A stretch of DNA of 64,000 nucleotides from Caenorhabditis elegans (Eukaryota > Nematoda > Chromadorea > Rhabditida > Rhabditidae): NCBI RefSeq assembly GCF_000002985.6, contig NC_003282.8:2480001-2544000 (forward strand). Reading direction: 5' to 3'. Position 1 is the first letter of the stretch. Each line of letters opens with the position of its first letter. The notes beneath the pieces were generated by a model. It ran no database searches. It saw only the letters and a list, made by a program, of their open reading frames with translations, and was not told where the DNA came from. Both the position numbers and the translations under genes were made by a program. This document shows positions 20,801-32,800 of the stretch, piece after piece.

Positions 20801-23800
20801 AAATGAGCATTTTTCCGAACATTTTCAACAAAAACTTGGTTGAAAAACCGCGTTTCCATTTGAAAAATGTTAGGAAAAAAGTCAATTTTTCTCGATTGTT
20901 GAACAATTTTCCTTGCAAAAACGTGTGTTTTCTTCAAATTTTACCATTAATTCCCAAAAAAAACCCATAATTTTATCTATTTCAGGCAGTTTTCTACATA
21001 AAAAATTCGAAAGTTTTACTCTATTTTAAAGGTGGTGTAGTCGAAATTTGAGACTTTGCGTTTTTAGACCCAAAATGGTCCAAAATTACCGAATTTCGTA
21101 ATGAGACATTCTGAAAATTTTTCAAAAAAAAGTTATGGCCGTTCAAAGTTTTGGAAAAAAATGGCATATTTTTAGCTAAATCTCAAATTTTGGCAACTTA
21201 TCGGTGTCGCAGCAGTTGGAACTTAATTTTTATTTGATTATCATCCTTTAATGAATATCTTGGCATTTTATTACGTGTTATTTCGTTGGCTGAGATGGTT
21301 TTTTGGTCGATGCGGGCTCAAACTTGTAAATTGTATCATATTTGCGTCCCCATTGGCCAAAAAACATCTCAATCAACGAAATAACACGTAATAAAACTCT
21401 AAAACATGCATTAAAAGATGATAATCAAATAAAAATTAAGTTCCAACCGTTGCGACACCGAGAAATTGCCAAAATTTGAGATTTTAGCTAAATTAATAGG
21501 CCATTTTTTCCAAAACTTTGAGCGGCCATAACTTTTTTTTGAGAAATTTTCAGAACGTCTTATTACGAAATTCGGTAGTTTTGGGCCATTTTGGGTCTAA
21601 AAAAGCAAAGTCTCAGATTTCGGTACTCCACCTTCGAATTCCATTTTAAAAAATCCAATTTTTCTTGAATTTTTATGTAAAAATCCAGATTTTTCACTAA
21701 AATGTCTGGAAAAATGTAATTTTCTTGATTTCTGAGCAACTTTCCTTTAAAAAACTCAATTTCCAGCCTTGAATCATACGTGGTCGGCGCCTGTCTCAAA
21801 TCCGCCGCAATGATAATAAAACGTGGAATTTTGGACGGAAAATCGGGTGATCAAGAGGAATTATATCAATTTATTCATCAAATGCTCACAAATGAATCGT
21901 CAACTGTTCAGGCAGCCGGATGCCTTTTTATTAGCGCTTTAATTGAACAATTCTCGTCGGCGTGGAGAAATTCCAAATTTTCGATTACTTGGGATTTTCA
22001 TTTGCAAGCGAAAAGCACTTTTGAGGTACTTGGAATGGGAAAAAACCATTGAAAAATCAAGCTTAAAAAAAACATGGAAATCCATTAATTTTCACTAGTT
22101 TTTACTTGATTTTCCTTTAAAAATCAAGAAATATGATGAATTTCATGGGTTTTTACATGTTTTTACCTGAAAAACATGCGATTTTTGTGCAATTTTAATA
22201 TAATTTCCAACTTAAATCGTCGAATTTTCAGTGAATTTTGCTTTATTTTCCCCAGAACGAAATTCCCGATCAAAGTCGGAATATTTAAATTTCTATAAAA
22301 AATTTTATTTTTCAAAACGCATTTTTACACTTTTTCTGAACTTGTTAGACCACTTTTACACACGGATTTTCAACGATTTAACCTAAAATATGAACATTTT
22401 GACAGTTTTCACTGGATTTTACTTGAAAATTCAAAAATTTCCAACTAAAAAATTCAAATTTAACTCCGTGACATAGAGCACACTTGTCACGGAGTTAAAT
22501 TTGAATTTTTTAGTTTGAAATTTTTTTTTTTTTTAACTTTTTGATAGGAATTTCTAAAATCCAAGTTCCAGTCAAAAATTCAAAATTTTTGAAAAACTTG
22601 GCAAAGAGTGTATAATAAAGATTGCTTGTCATGAGCAGGTTTATTAGTTAATAAAGTAATTTACAGAAAAGCAGGTTGTTGGGGGCAAACAGCGAACACG
22701 TGACAACGGGTTAAAAGTAAAGGAAAAGGCCACGAATGAGCGTTTCTACTCCTTTTATAGGGGAATTGGGCGGGGCCAAGAACATTCCAGAATGATGACA
22801 ATTAGAGTTGGCGCCGGCAATTCAGATCCGCGCGCCGCCCGGTGGGGCGCGCTTGCATCGTGACCTCCAAACGTTGGCAGACCTAGTCGTTGTCTTGGGC
22901 AGCGGTTCTGGCCGGATAACCGTGATGTTATCCGCTACGACATCACTTGCTGGACCTATAAGACTATACGGAAGTAATGCTCTTGTATGGCGGTGGGAAA
23001 GTACAAGGATCGTGAAGATTCTTACAGTATTATGATTTTTTTTCTGTAATTTGGATGAAAATTTTAAAAAAATTATAGAATTTTCAGCTGAAAATGTAAA
23101 AAATTGTAAAAATCATAGGGGGGCAGATAGCTCAGTCGGTAGTGGTGGCCGCTAACAGTCTGGAGGTCACGAGTTCAAGTCCGGCCTCACCCCCTAGGTT
23201 CACCCAGCCTCTATTGGGAAGTGGAGCAATCCACGACTGGATTATCGGCCACAGTCCCCGGCTAGGACGTGGCTTAAATTACAGCCCAGAGGGATCACCA
23301 CCAGGCAGTGTACCTGAATCCCAGATCCGCAGTGCATAGCACTTGAAGAACGGATCGTCCTTTAATCCTTTTTAAAATTTCATGTTTTTCCTAGTGAAAA
23401 ACTGGAGAAAAATATCAAAGGTTTTCTCCGAAAAATTGAAATTTTGGGCAGAGTTTCCCCCGTAAAAGTGGCCAAAATGAGCAATAATTGGTGATTGTGG
23501 TGGAAATAATTGGAAATTCCAATTATTTTCACCACAATTACCAGTTTTTTTTTTAATTTTTGCCACTTTTACTGGGGAAACTCAGCTTTTCAATTTCAAT
23601 TTTTCGGAGAAAACCTTTGATATTTTATTTTTCTCCAGTTTTTCACTAGGAAAAACATAAATTCCCTAATTTTTACAATTTTTTACATTTTCAGCTGAAA
23701 ATTCTATAATTTTTTTTAAATTTTCATCCAAATTACAGATAAAAATCATATTAATACACTCTTTGCCAAGTTTTTCAAAAATTTTGAATTTCCTATCAAA

Positions 23801-26800
23801 AAGTTTCAAATTTAATTCCGTGGGGCAAATGTGCTTTATTGGCGATTGTGTGGAAAATAATGGTGCTCATTCATTATTTTCCCCACAATTACCAAATATT
23901 GCTCATTTTGGCCACTTTTACGGGGAACCTCTGCCCAAATTTTCAATTTTTTGGGGAAAACCAAGATTTGATATTTTTCTCCATTTTTTCAACAGCAAAA
24001 ACTTGGAATCCAGCAATTTTTACACTTTTTGCCCAGTTTCCCGAAAAAAAAAAAATAAATAAAAATCATACATTTTTTGTTCATTTTTCCAAAAAATTCA
24101 ATTTTTTTGACTGGAACTGAGATTTTACAATTTCCTATCAAAAAGTTTCAAATTTAATTCCGTGGCAAATGTGCTCTATTGGCGATTGTTGTAGAAATAA
24201 TTGGAAATTCCTATTATTTTCACCACAATTACCAACTTTGTGCACATTTTGACCACTTTTACGGGGGAAACTCTGCCCAAATTTTCAATTTTTCCACCAA
24301 AAAACTTGCAGAACAACGGGCTCCGCCGTCTGCTCGAAATGTCCTTAACCACTCTTCACGCTCTATCAAATCAGGAAGATATCGTCGGAAACGCCTTTAC
24401 AAGTCGCCTTTGTGATCGATTTTTAGAGGTGTCGGAGAATATTCTCTCGTGGAACTTCTCGAGCAAGCTTTACAGACGATTTTTGAGCAATCATCAGGTA
24501 GAAATCTTAACCAAAAAAAACTGATTGAAAAATTCAAGAAGCAAGAAAAAAGCATAAAAGTCTGAAAAATTATGAAAAATTTCCTTTTTTTTTCGCTTAA
24601 AAATTCAAAAATATGCAAAAAACCCCCAAAAACGTATAAAAAATGCTTTATTCCAACCAAAAAGTTACAATTTCCTCCCCTCTACCACGATCCAAAGAGC
24701 ATCATCACTGTAAAACGGGCATACCATGCGGAGCTCATCACTTCATAATTCAATTGAGTATTATTTGCATATTTTGTTGTCACTTTTTGAATTGCATTGT
24801 ATAGGGCAGTGCGTTTTCCGGCGGGGCTCTGCGAAAAATTGAGGTTTTCTCACAGAAAATGGGCTAAAAATCTGAATTTTCCGGGAAAAATTGGCCCAAA
24901 ATCTGAATTTTCTGATAAAAATCACTCGAAAATCAGGGTTTTAACAGGAAAATTGTCAGAAAATCGGAAAAAAAGTGTTTTTCGACTGAAAAATAAAAAT
25001 AATATCTTAAAACAACTACAAATCATCAATTTCAGTCAAAAAAAAAAAGAGCGAGGATGAAAATGAAAAATTACACGAAAAATCGTTATTTTTGGTCGGG
25101 AATGCCCAAAAAATTAGACTTTTTTTGTCAAAAATCACCCAATTTCACTGAAAATCGGATGACTATGACCCCCGAAAATCAATAAATTCATCTGAAATTT
25201 TCAATTTGAAAAAATTGAATTCTCAAGGTGATAAATGCCTAAAAATCAAGATATTTCAGCCAAATTTGGAGTAAATTTTCAATTTCTCTCAATTTCCCGT
25301 TCACCATAAACTTACATTATAATGACAATAGGCGTACCACTCGTTCAACGCGTCGAAAAACGCATTATCATGAATCTTATCCGTTTTTGCCCACATATTC
25401 TTGTATTTTTTCGAGATTGACGCGTTGTAAACTTTGGTTAGTCCCGGTTGAAGATCAGCCCAGAACAAGCCGACTGTATTACGATGATCCAGAAGCCCGG
25501 TGACTGCTTCCAGTGCTTTTGCACTTGTTGCATAGAGGTCCAACGCCGGGAATTTGTGACTTCCCTGCAAAGAAAAATGGAGATTTTGATGTGGAAAATC
25601 ACTGAAAATCCCAGCAGGAGCCTCCAAATTGAGCCAAAGCTGTATCCGATTTGACTTAAACTGTCAGGTTTTTGTCAAGAAAATCGAAAAGTTGCAAACA
25701 ATTTGGCTTATATCAGGGGTGTGCGGCAAACGAATTTTTTGTACGCATCCTATGAATGTTCCTACATCTATTGTTTGCAAACGGCAAATCGGCATTTTGC
25801 CGAAAATCAAAATTTCCGGCAAATCAGCAAACCGGCAATTCGCCGAATTTGTCGACAAAGAAATAGCGAATTGCCGCCCACTCCTGGCTTATACGATGTT
25901 TTTGTCCGGTGACGACCTATTTCTGGTGAAAATATGCTGAAATTTGGAGTACTACGCGGATTCTAGTGAAAATCCAAGGCTTCATAAAAAAAAAATGAGC
26001 TGAACATTCCCTGAGCTAAAACCGAATTCCGTGAAGCTCTATGTAAGCTCCAAATAACTTTAAAGGAGGACTAACGGTTTGGACGATTTTGAACGTATAG
26101 ACCCAAAATGAGCTCAAATAAACGAATTTCGTAATGAAACTGCTCAAAAATTTTTCACAAATTATTTATGGCGGTTCAAAATTTTGAAAAAATTACACTG
26201 ATTTTGGCTAAAATCACGATTTTTTTCCCATTTTTCCGTGTCACGTCTCTCCGAAGTTGGATTTTTGAAATTATCGTCCTTTATTGCATATTTGGGTAGT
26301 TTATCTCATTCAATTTCGTTGATTAAGGTACATTTAAAGCCGATAGGTAACCAATTTTGATGATTTTTGGTCACCTATCGGCGTTAAATCGACCTTAGTC
26401 GACGAAATTGAATGAGATAAACTATAGAATGAGATAATATATGTAATAAAGGATGATAATTCCAAAAAAAAAATCCAACTTCGGTCAGATGTGACACGGA
26501 AAAATGGGAAAAATTGGTGATTTTCGCCAAAATCAGTGTAATTTTTTTGCAAAATTTTGAACCGCCATAAAAAATTTTTGAAAAATTTTTGAGCAGTTTC
26601 ATTACGAAATTCGTTCATTCCAGCTCATTTAAGGTCTAGACGTTCAAAATTGTCCGAACCGTTAGTCCTCCTTTAAGCTGCCCGAAAATCATAATTGCCT
26701 GGCTGAAAATGGGATTTATGACAAAATTTCGTGAATCTCCAAGAAAACGGATGTTTAATCTATGAAAAACGGCCTGAAAATAAGTTTTTTCACCCGTCAT

Positions 26801-29800
26801 AGTACCAAAAACAAACCCAGAATGACCCGAAATCCGTCTAAATTTGACGTGGGATTAAAGTGTCAAATTTTGTGTTCGAAAACAGTTGTTTGAACAAAAA
26901 ATGCTTAAAATTTTACAAAGATTAGTATTCTCCGACGCTGCCGAGATATTCGGATGCCGTAAATCGGTATAGGATTACTGTAAAAACCTAAAAAGCTTGA
27001 AATTCGGACTACAGTAATCGGAAGCTTGTAGTTACAAGATTGTTTTCGAAAATTGCTTTAAAAAAGCTTCATATTTGGTCTAAAGTAACCTGACATTGGT
27101 GGCTACTCTGTTTATTGCCAAGAAACTACCATTCTGCTGCCAAAAACCTAGTTAGGGTTACTGTAAACGGTCCCAGGATCAGTCAAAGAAGACGGAAAGT
27201 GCCTATTTGGCGGAAATTTTCGCCAAACGATTTTTCCGGCAAACCGGCAAATTGCCGGAATTGAATGTTTTTTTAGAAAATGTTTTTTTTTCTGTATAAT
27301 TGATATCCGGCAAACGGCAAATCGGCGATTTCACGAAAATGAAAATTTCTGGCAAGCCGGCAAATTGCCGGAATTGAAAATTTCTGGCAAGCCGGCAATT
27401 TGTTGGCAAAAACATTTGCCGCCATTTTTTTTGCTGTAGACCATACAGTAACCCAAAATCGGTCGCTACGAGTTTGTTGCCGAAAAGTTAAAAAACCGGC
27501 TTTTCGTATGCTTCAGGCATATCAGGGCAACTGTAATAACCGGGAATGGTCTACAGTAAACTAATGCCGGAAATTGGCGAAGACCCCACAGCCTACAGTT
27601 GCCCTACAGTACTCACCAGATTATTCGGCACCCAACTGTTTGCCCGCTTCTTCTTGGCAGCCAAAGTGGCGTCCTTGTTGAGATTGGTGACGAACTGGAA
27701 TTCAATTTTTTTTCTCTGAAATTCCCAAATTTCCCTCCTCGACAAACTCACCGTATTCAACTTATTCATCGGCGAATAGGCCAAAATCTGGGCAACACAC
27801 CCATAGGTGACTGGATACTGTGCATCTACGGTCACCGACACGAAAACCGCCAAAAATGCGACCAAATTAATGTGTAGCGGGCGCATTTTGTGTGTGTTAG
27901 TAGTAGTCGAAATGGGAAATTCGCAAAAACGAATTTTCCAACTTTTTTTCGAAGGCGGGAATACGGATTATCTGCGAACTTTGCCACTGATGGGGCATAT
28001 AGAGAAAGAGAGAGCGGATTTTGAATAGGACACCATAGGCCCGAAAGGTTTTTGATCGTATGAACATAAATCAACCAGCGAATTAATGGTCAAAAATTGT
28101 ATTTAATGAGGGGAAAGCAATATTGAAGGTGCGAACAAAAATCGGAAAAGGGTAAGCAGGGCCGATTTTCAGAAATTTCGAAAAAGAAATTGACCGAAAA
28201 TTGAACTCGGCTACAGTGATTACCAGAATAATGACGATTTAATGAACTCTACATGATCATTGTGTAGTGCTTTGGTTGCCGAGAAGACGGTACAAAGTTC
28301 TCACCAGGGGTGTGCGGATAACCGATTTTTTCGGCTAATTCGGCTAATCTCAGTCAGTCAAATCGGCTAATTTTCGACTAATTCGGCTAATTCGGATAAA
28401 ATTCATCTGGTCAAGCTTTTTTCGTTCTTTCTGTTAATTCAGGTTTTGGGTTTATTTTTTCATTGTTATTGAGCAAATTCAGGGTTGAACGACAGTTCAA
28501 ATAGGAAAAAATCATACAAATTCACCACATTTAGTTTTCCAAAAAAATATGTTAGTTGAATTAGTCGAAATAGCTTTGTGTAGTGCTTTGGTTGCCGAGA
28601 AGACGGTACAAAGTTCTCACAGTACAGAATTGCTGAGATTTCCAACCAGAGCGATCACAAAATAGCTGAAGCTTTGGTATGATCTTGAAGGTGGTGAAAT
28701 TTGCTTTGTTAGACTCGAAGTTGTCTGAAAACACACACGAATTTCATACATTTGTTGGTTACCAGAAAAGTGCCAAACATTGAACTTCAAGTTCTCGACG
28801 TGTCGACGGGTTTCAGCTCAAATGGACGATAATAGGGCAAATAATATCAAAATGTGTGTCGGTTCTCAAAAAGTGCAGATAATTTTTGAAATTTGGACAA
28901 AAATTAACAAATTTCTAATATTTTGGCAATCACTGGTGGCATTTTGTGGTGACCACACATAAATCACGAAATTCGTGATCTATTTCAAGCGAGAAAATCG
29001 TCAGTTTTAGCCGCCTCGCAACACACATTCTAAAGTATCAGTGGATTACTGTAGTTTAAGCCGAGATTCAACGCAAAAATGAATTTTTTTGCAGTCTGAT
29101 TGATTGGTTGAATATTGAAATTGGTTCGAACTGTCAAGTTTCGGAAACATTATTTTTAAAACAAACAAAAATTCAATTTCCGTGGTAAATGTGCAATAAT
29201 TGGTGATATTTTGATAGAAATAATATGAAAAACCTATTATTTCTACCCTAATTGCCAATAATTGCACATTTTTTTTCAATTTTTTGGGAAAAACGAAGAT
29301 TTGATATTTTTCTCCATTTTTTCAACAGCAAAAACTTGAAATCCAGCAATTTTTACAAAATTTTTATCGAAATTACAAATAAAAATCATATTAATACATT
29401 TTTTGTTCATTTTTCCAAAAAATTCAATTTTTTTGACTGGAACTGAGATTTTACAATTTCCTATCTAAATTCCTAATTTCATATTTAATTTCGTGGCAAA
29501 TGTGCTCTATTGGCGATAGTGGTGGAAATAATTGCAAATTCCTATTATTTTCATCACAATTACCAATTATTGCACATTTTGACCACTTTTACGGGGAACC
29601 TCTGCCCAAATTTTCAATTTTTTGGGGAAAACGAAGATTTGATATTTTTCTCCATTTTTTCAACAGCAAAAACTTGGAATCCAGCAATTTTTACACTTTT
29701 TGCCCAGTTTCCCGAAAAAAAATCCGATTTTTTTGACTGGAACTGAATTAAAAAATCCTATCAAAAATTTCAAATTCAATTCCGTGGCAAATGTGCAATT

Positions 29801-32800
29801 ATTGGCGATTGTGGCGAAAATAATGGTACTCACCTATTATTTCCCTCACAATTACCAATTATTGCACATTTTGACCACTTTTACGGGGAACCTCTGCCCA
29901 AATTTTGCAATTTTTGTCCCTATAAAATCTTATTTTTTGGAAAATCCACCACCTTATAATTATGTAAGTTGCAAATTTTTTTCAGTCATCAACCTCATTC
30001 CGGCCTCCAATTTCATGGAAAGATCTACTGGAAAACGATGAATTTTTCATACTTTTCTTCAAATTGCACTCGAAAATTCGCCACGACGAGACCCTATGCA
30101 CAAAATCGATGAATTGTCTCATTCAGTTGGCTTCACTTACAGGTTTGGAGCAGCTGAAATTTTTTGAAAAACTTGGAAAAAACTCTGAAAATCAAGTTTA
30201 AAAAAAAAATTTCCCGAAAAAAAAGTGGAAAAGTGTTGTTTAAATTTTAGGAAAATGACATTTTTTAAAGATATTTTCAGCAAAAATAAAAGAAAATTCA
30301 TTCTGAATTTTTTTGGGTTTTTTTTAGAAAAAATAGAAAATTGTTCAATTTTCAAGCAATTAACAGCATGAAAAAAATATTTTTTTTCAAAAAAATTATG
30401 AATTTCCTGCAAAAAAATCTGAAAATTCCAAATTTTTAGTTTTATTTTTAAAATTAAATTTTGAATAAAAAATTTCTAAAAAATAAAAAAAAAAACGCAT
30501 TTTTCAGTTTTTTTCAGGTATTTTCAAAAATATTGAGAAATTATTTAATTTTTCAGAAAAATTAGAAAAAGAAAAATGAGAAATTTTTCATAAAAATTGT
30601 ACATTTTTTGCAAAAAAAAACAACTGAAAATTCCAAATTTCCAGTTGTATTCTTTAAAAAAATTAAATTTTGAATTAAAAAATTTCTAAAAGATCAAAAA
30701 ACCCATTATTCTTAAATCATTTTTTGCAAATATAGCTGAAACTTTCCATAATTTTCTGAATTTTTCAGGTATTTTCAAAAAAATCGAGAAATTTTTTATA
30801 TTTTTTTAGAAAAATGAGAAAAAACCGCACTTTTCTCGGATCTCAATGCTAAAATTGTAAAAATCATTATTTTTTATATTTTTTTTTTTCGAAAAAATTA
30901 AAACATTTTCAAGTTTTATACACAATATTTTTTAAAAAACTGTTATCAGCAAAAAAATAGATTTTTTTTCATAAAAATTGTAAATTTCTTGCAAAAAAAA
31001 ACTGCTGAAAATTCCCAATTTCCAGTTAAAAAATAAATGAAATTTGAATTGAAAAACCCATTATTCTTCAAATTTTTTTTTGAAAAATAGCTGAAAATTT
31101 CCAGAATTTTCTGATTTTTTCAGATATTTCTGAAAATATTGAGAAATTATTTAATTTTTCAGAAAAATCAGGAAAAAAACCCATTTTTCTCTGAAATTCA
31201 TTTAAAAAAAAATGGTAAAATCTATATTTTTGGGATTTTTTCAGTTTTATACAACAAAAAAAAATTAAAATTAACCAAAAAACAACTAAAAATTTCCAGA
31301 ATTCCATTTTTTTCAGTAAAAAAAAAAATTTTGAATTACTTAGGATACTTACTTAGATAAAAAAAAAAATTTATTTAAAAAAAACCACAAAAAAACGCTT
31401 TTCTTCAACTTTTTTCGCAAAAATAGCTTCAATAATTTCTACTTTTTTTTTGCAGGTGACTGTATGCCGGTAGCAGATCAAGAAGCGAGTACAAAATACG
31501 TCCGAATGTATATCAGTAGCCTACTGGAATTATTCGCCCAAGGACCATCAAACTGGGAGACCAATCATTTTTGTTTGATCATCAATCGACTTTTCCTCTA
31601 CAGACCGCTCACTTCAATTATGAGACAAGAACCAGAGCTCAGAGCTCGGTTTTTCGGATTTTTGAGAGATTATACTATTCATTTGACAAATCAGGCAATG
31701 CAAAAAGCCATTGTGAGTTTTGTGCAGAAAAACAAAACTTTGATTTTTGCTTAAAAATCTTAAATTCATCTGCAAAATTTTCAAAATTCAACTGAAACCC
31801 CGGCAAATTTGGTAGTTGCCGGATATTAGATTTGAAAATTTCCGCCAAAGTCGCATATTATTGCCGTTTTTAAAATTTTCAGCAAACCGGCAAATTTGGT
31901 AGTTGCCGTTTTTAAAATATCCGGCAAATCGGCGGCAGATCGACATATTGCCGGAATTGAAAACTTTCGGCAAATCGGCACGTTGCCAAATTGCCGTTTT
32001 TAAAATATCCGGCAAATCGGCGGCAGATCGACATATTGCCGGAATTGAAAACTTTCGGCAAATCGGCACGTTGCCAAATTGCCGTTTTTAAAATATCCGG
32101 CAAATCGGCAGATCGACATATTGCCGGAATTGAAAACTTCCGGCAAATCGGCACGTTGCCAAATTGCCGGCTTAAAAATTTCCGGCAAGTCGCCAGATCG
32201 ACATATTGCCGGAATTGAAAACTTTCGGCAAATCGGCACGTTGCCAAATTGCCGGCTTAAAAATTTCCGGCAAATCGGCAGATCGACATATTGCCGGACT
32301 TGAAAACTTTCGACAAATCGGCACGTTGCCAAATTGCCGTTTTTAAAATATCCGGAAAATCGGCAGATCGACATATTACCGGAATTGAAAACTTTCGGCA
32401 AATCGGCAATGTGCCAATTTGCCTAAAAAACGGCGATTGCCGAAAATTTTGGGCAAATTGTGGTTTTGCACATTTTTTTTTTCTGGAAATTTCAATTTTA
32501 ATCCGCAAAATTGTACGTATCCTAAAAAAATGCCCCTACATTTATTTTTAATATTAAGCAAATTCTATGAAAATATTATAGAAAACGGGAAAGAAGTTTT
32601 AAAAAGTCACAGTTTTAAGTAGTCGTCCGTTTTATAAAAAATCTAAACACTTCCGGCAAATTAATATCCGGCAAATCGGCAATTTGATGAAAATTTAAAA
32701 TTTCCTGCAAACCGGCAAATTGCCGGAATTGAAAATTTTTCTATATCGTGCTATTTTGAAAATTTTTTAAAAATTTATCAAACGTTTTTGATGAGTTTTT

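Larger units (their letters stand above)
22480..23825. mobile_element. Large palindromic element with two insertions (XPO4 intron 4)
   Basis: The right arm (23518-23825) is the inverse of the left arm once two insertions (22609-23026 and about 23118-23365) are removed. Matching landmarks are TTTGATAGGAA, AAAAACTTGGCAAAGAGTGT, TTTTCAGCTGAAAATGTAAA and ACTGGAGAAAAAT. The centre is at GGAAATTCCAATT near 23515. The arms carry the same AATTGTGGTGGAAATAATTG and CCACTTTTACGGGG sequence as the dispersed repeat found upstream of several XPO4 exons. Confidence 0.7.

Noticed and set aside
23121..23195. tRNA gene
   Set aside because: A and B boxes are present, but D, anticodon and T stems do not pair properly and a long GC-rich body follows, so it is better explained as a SINE-like element.
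31800..32450. CRISPR-like array of direct repeats with spacers
   Set aside because: The spacing segments are themselves repeated, units vary in length, and the host is an animal; it is a minisatellite.
31788..32508. Overlapping ORFs on both strands with ICRFAES / GKSADRHI words
   Set aside because: Products of the 88-bp minisatellite in XPO4 intron 7.
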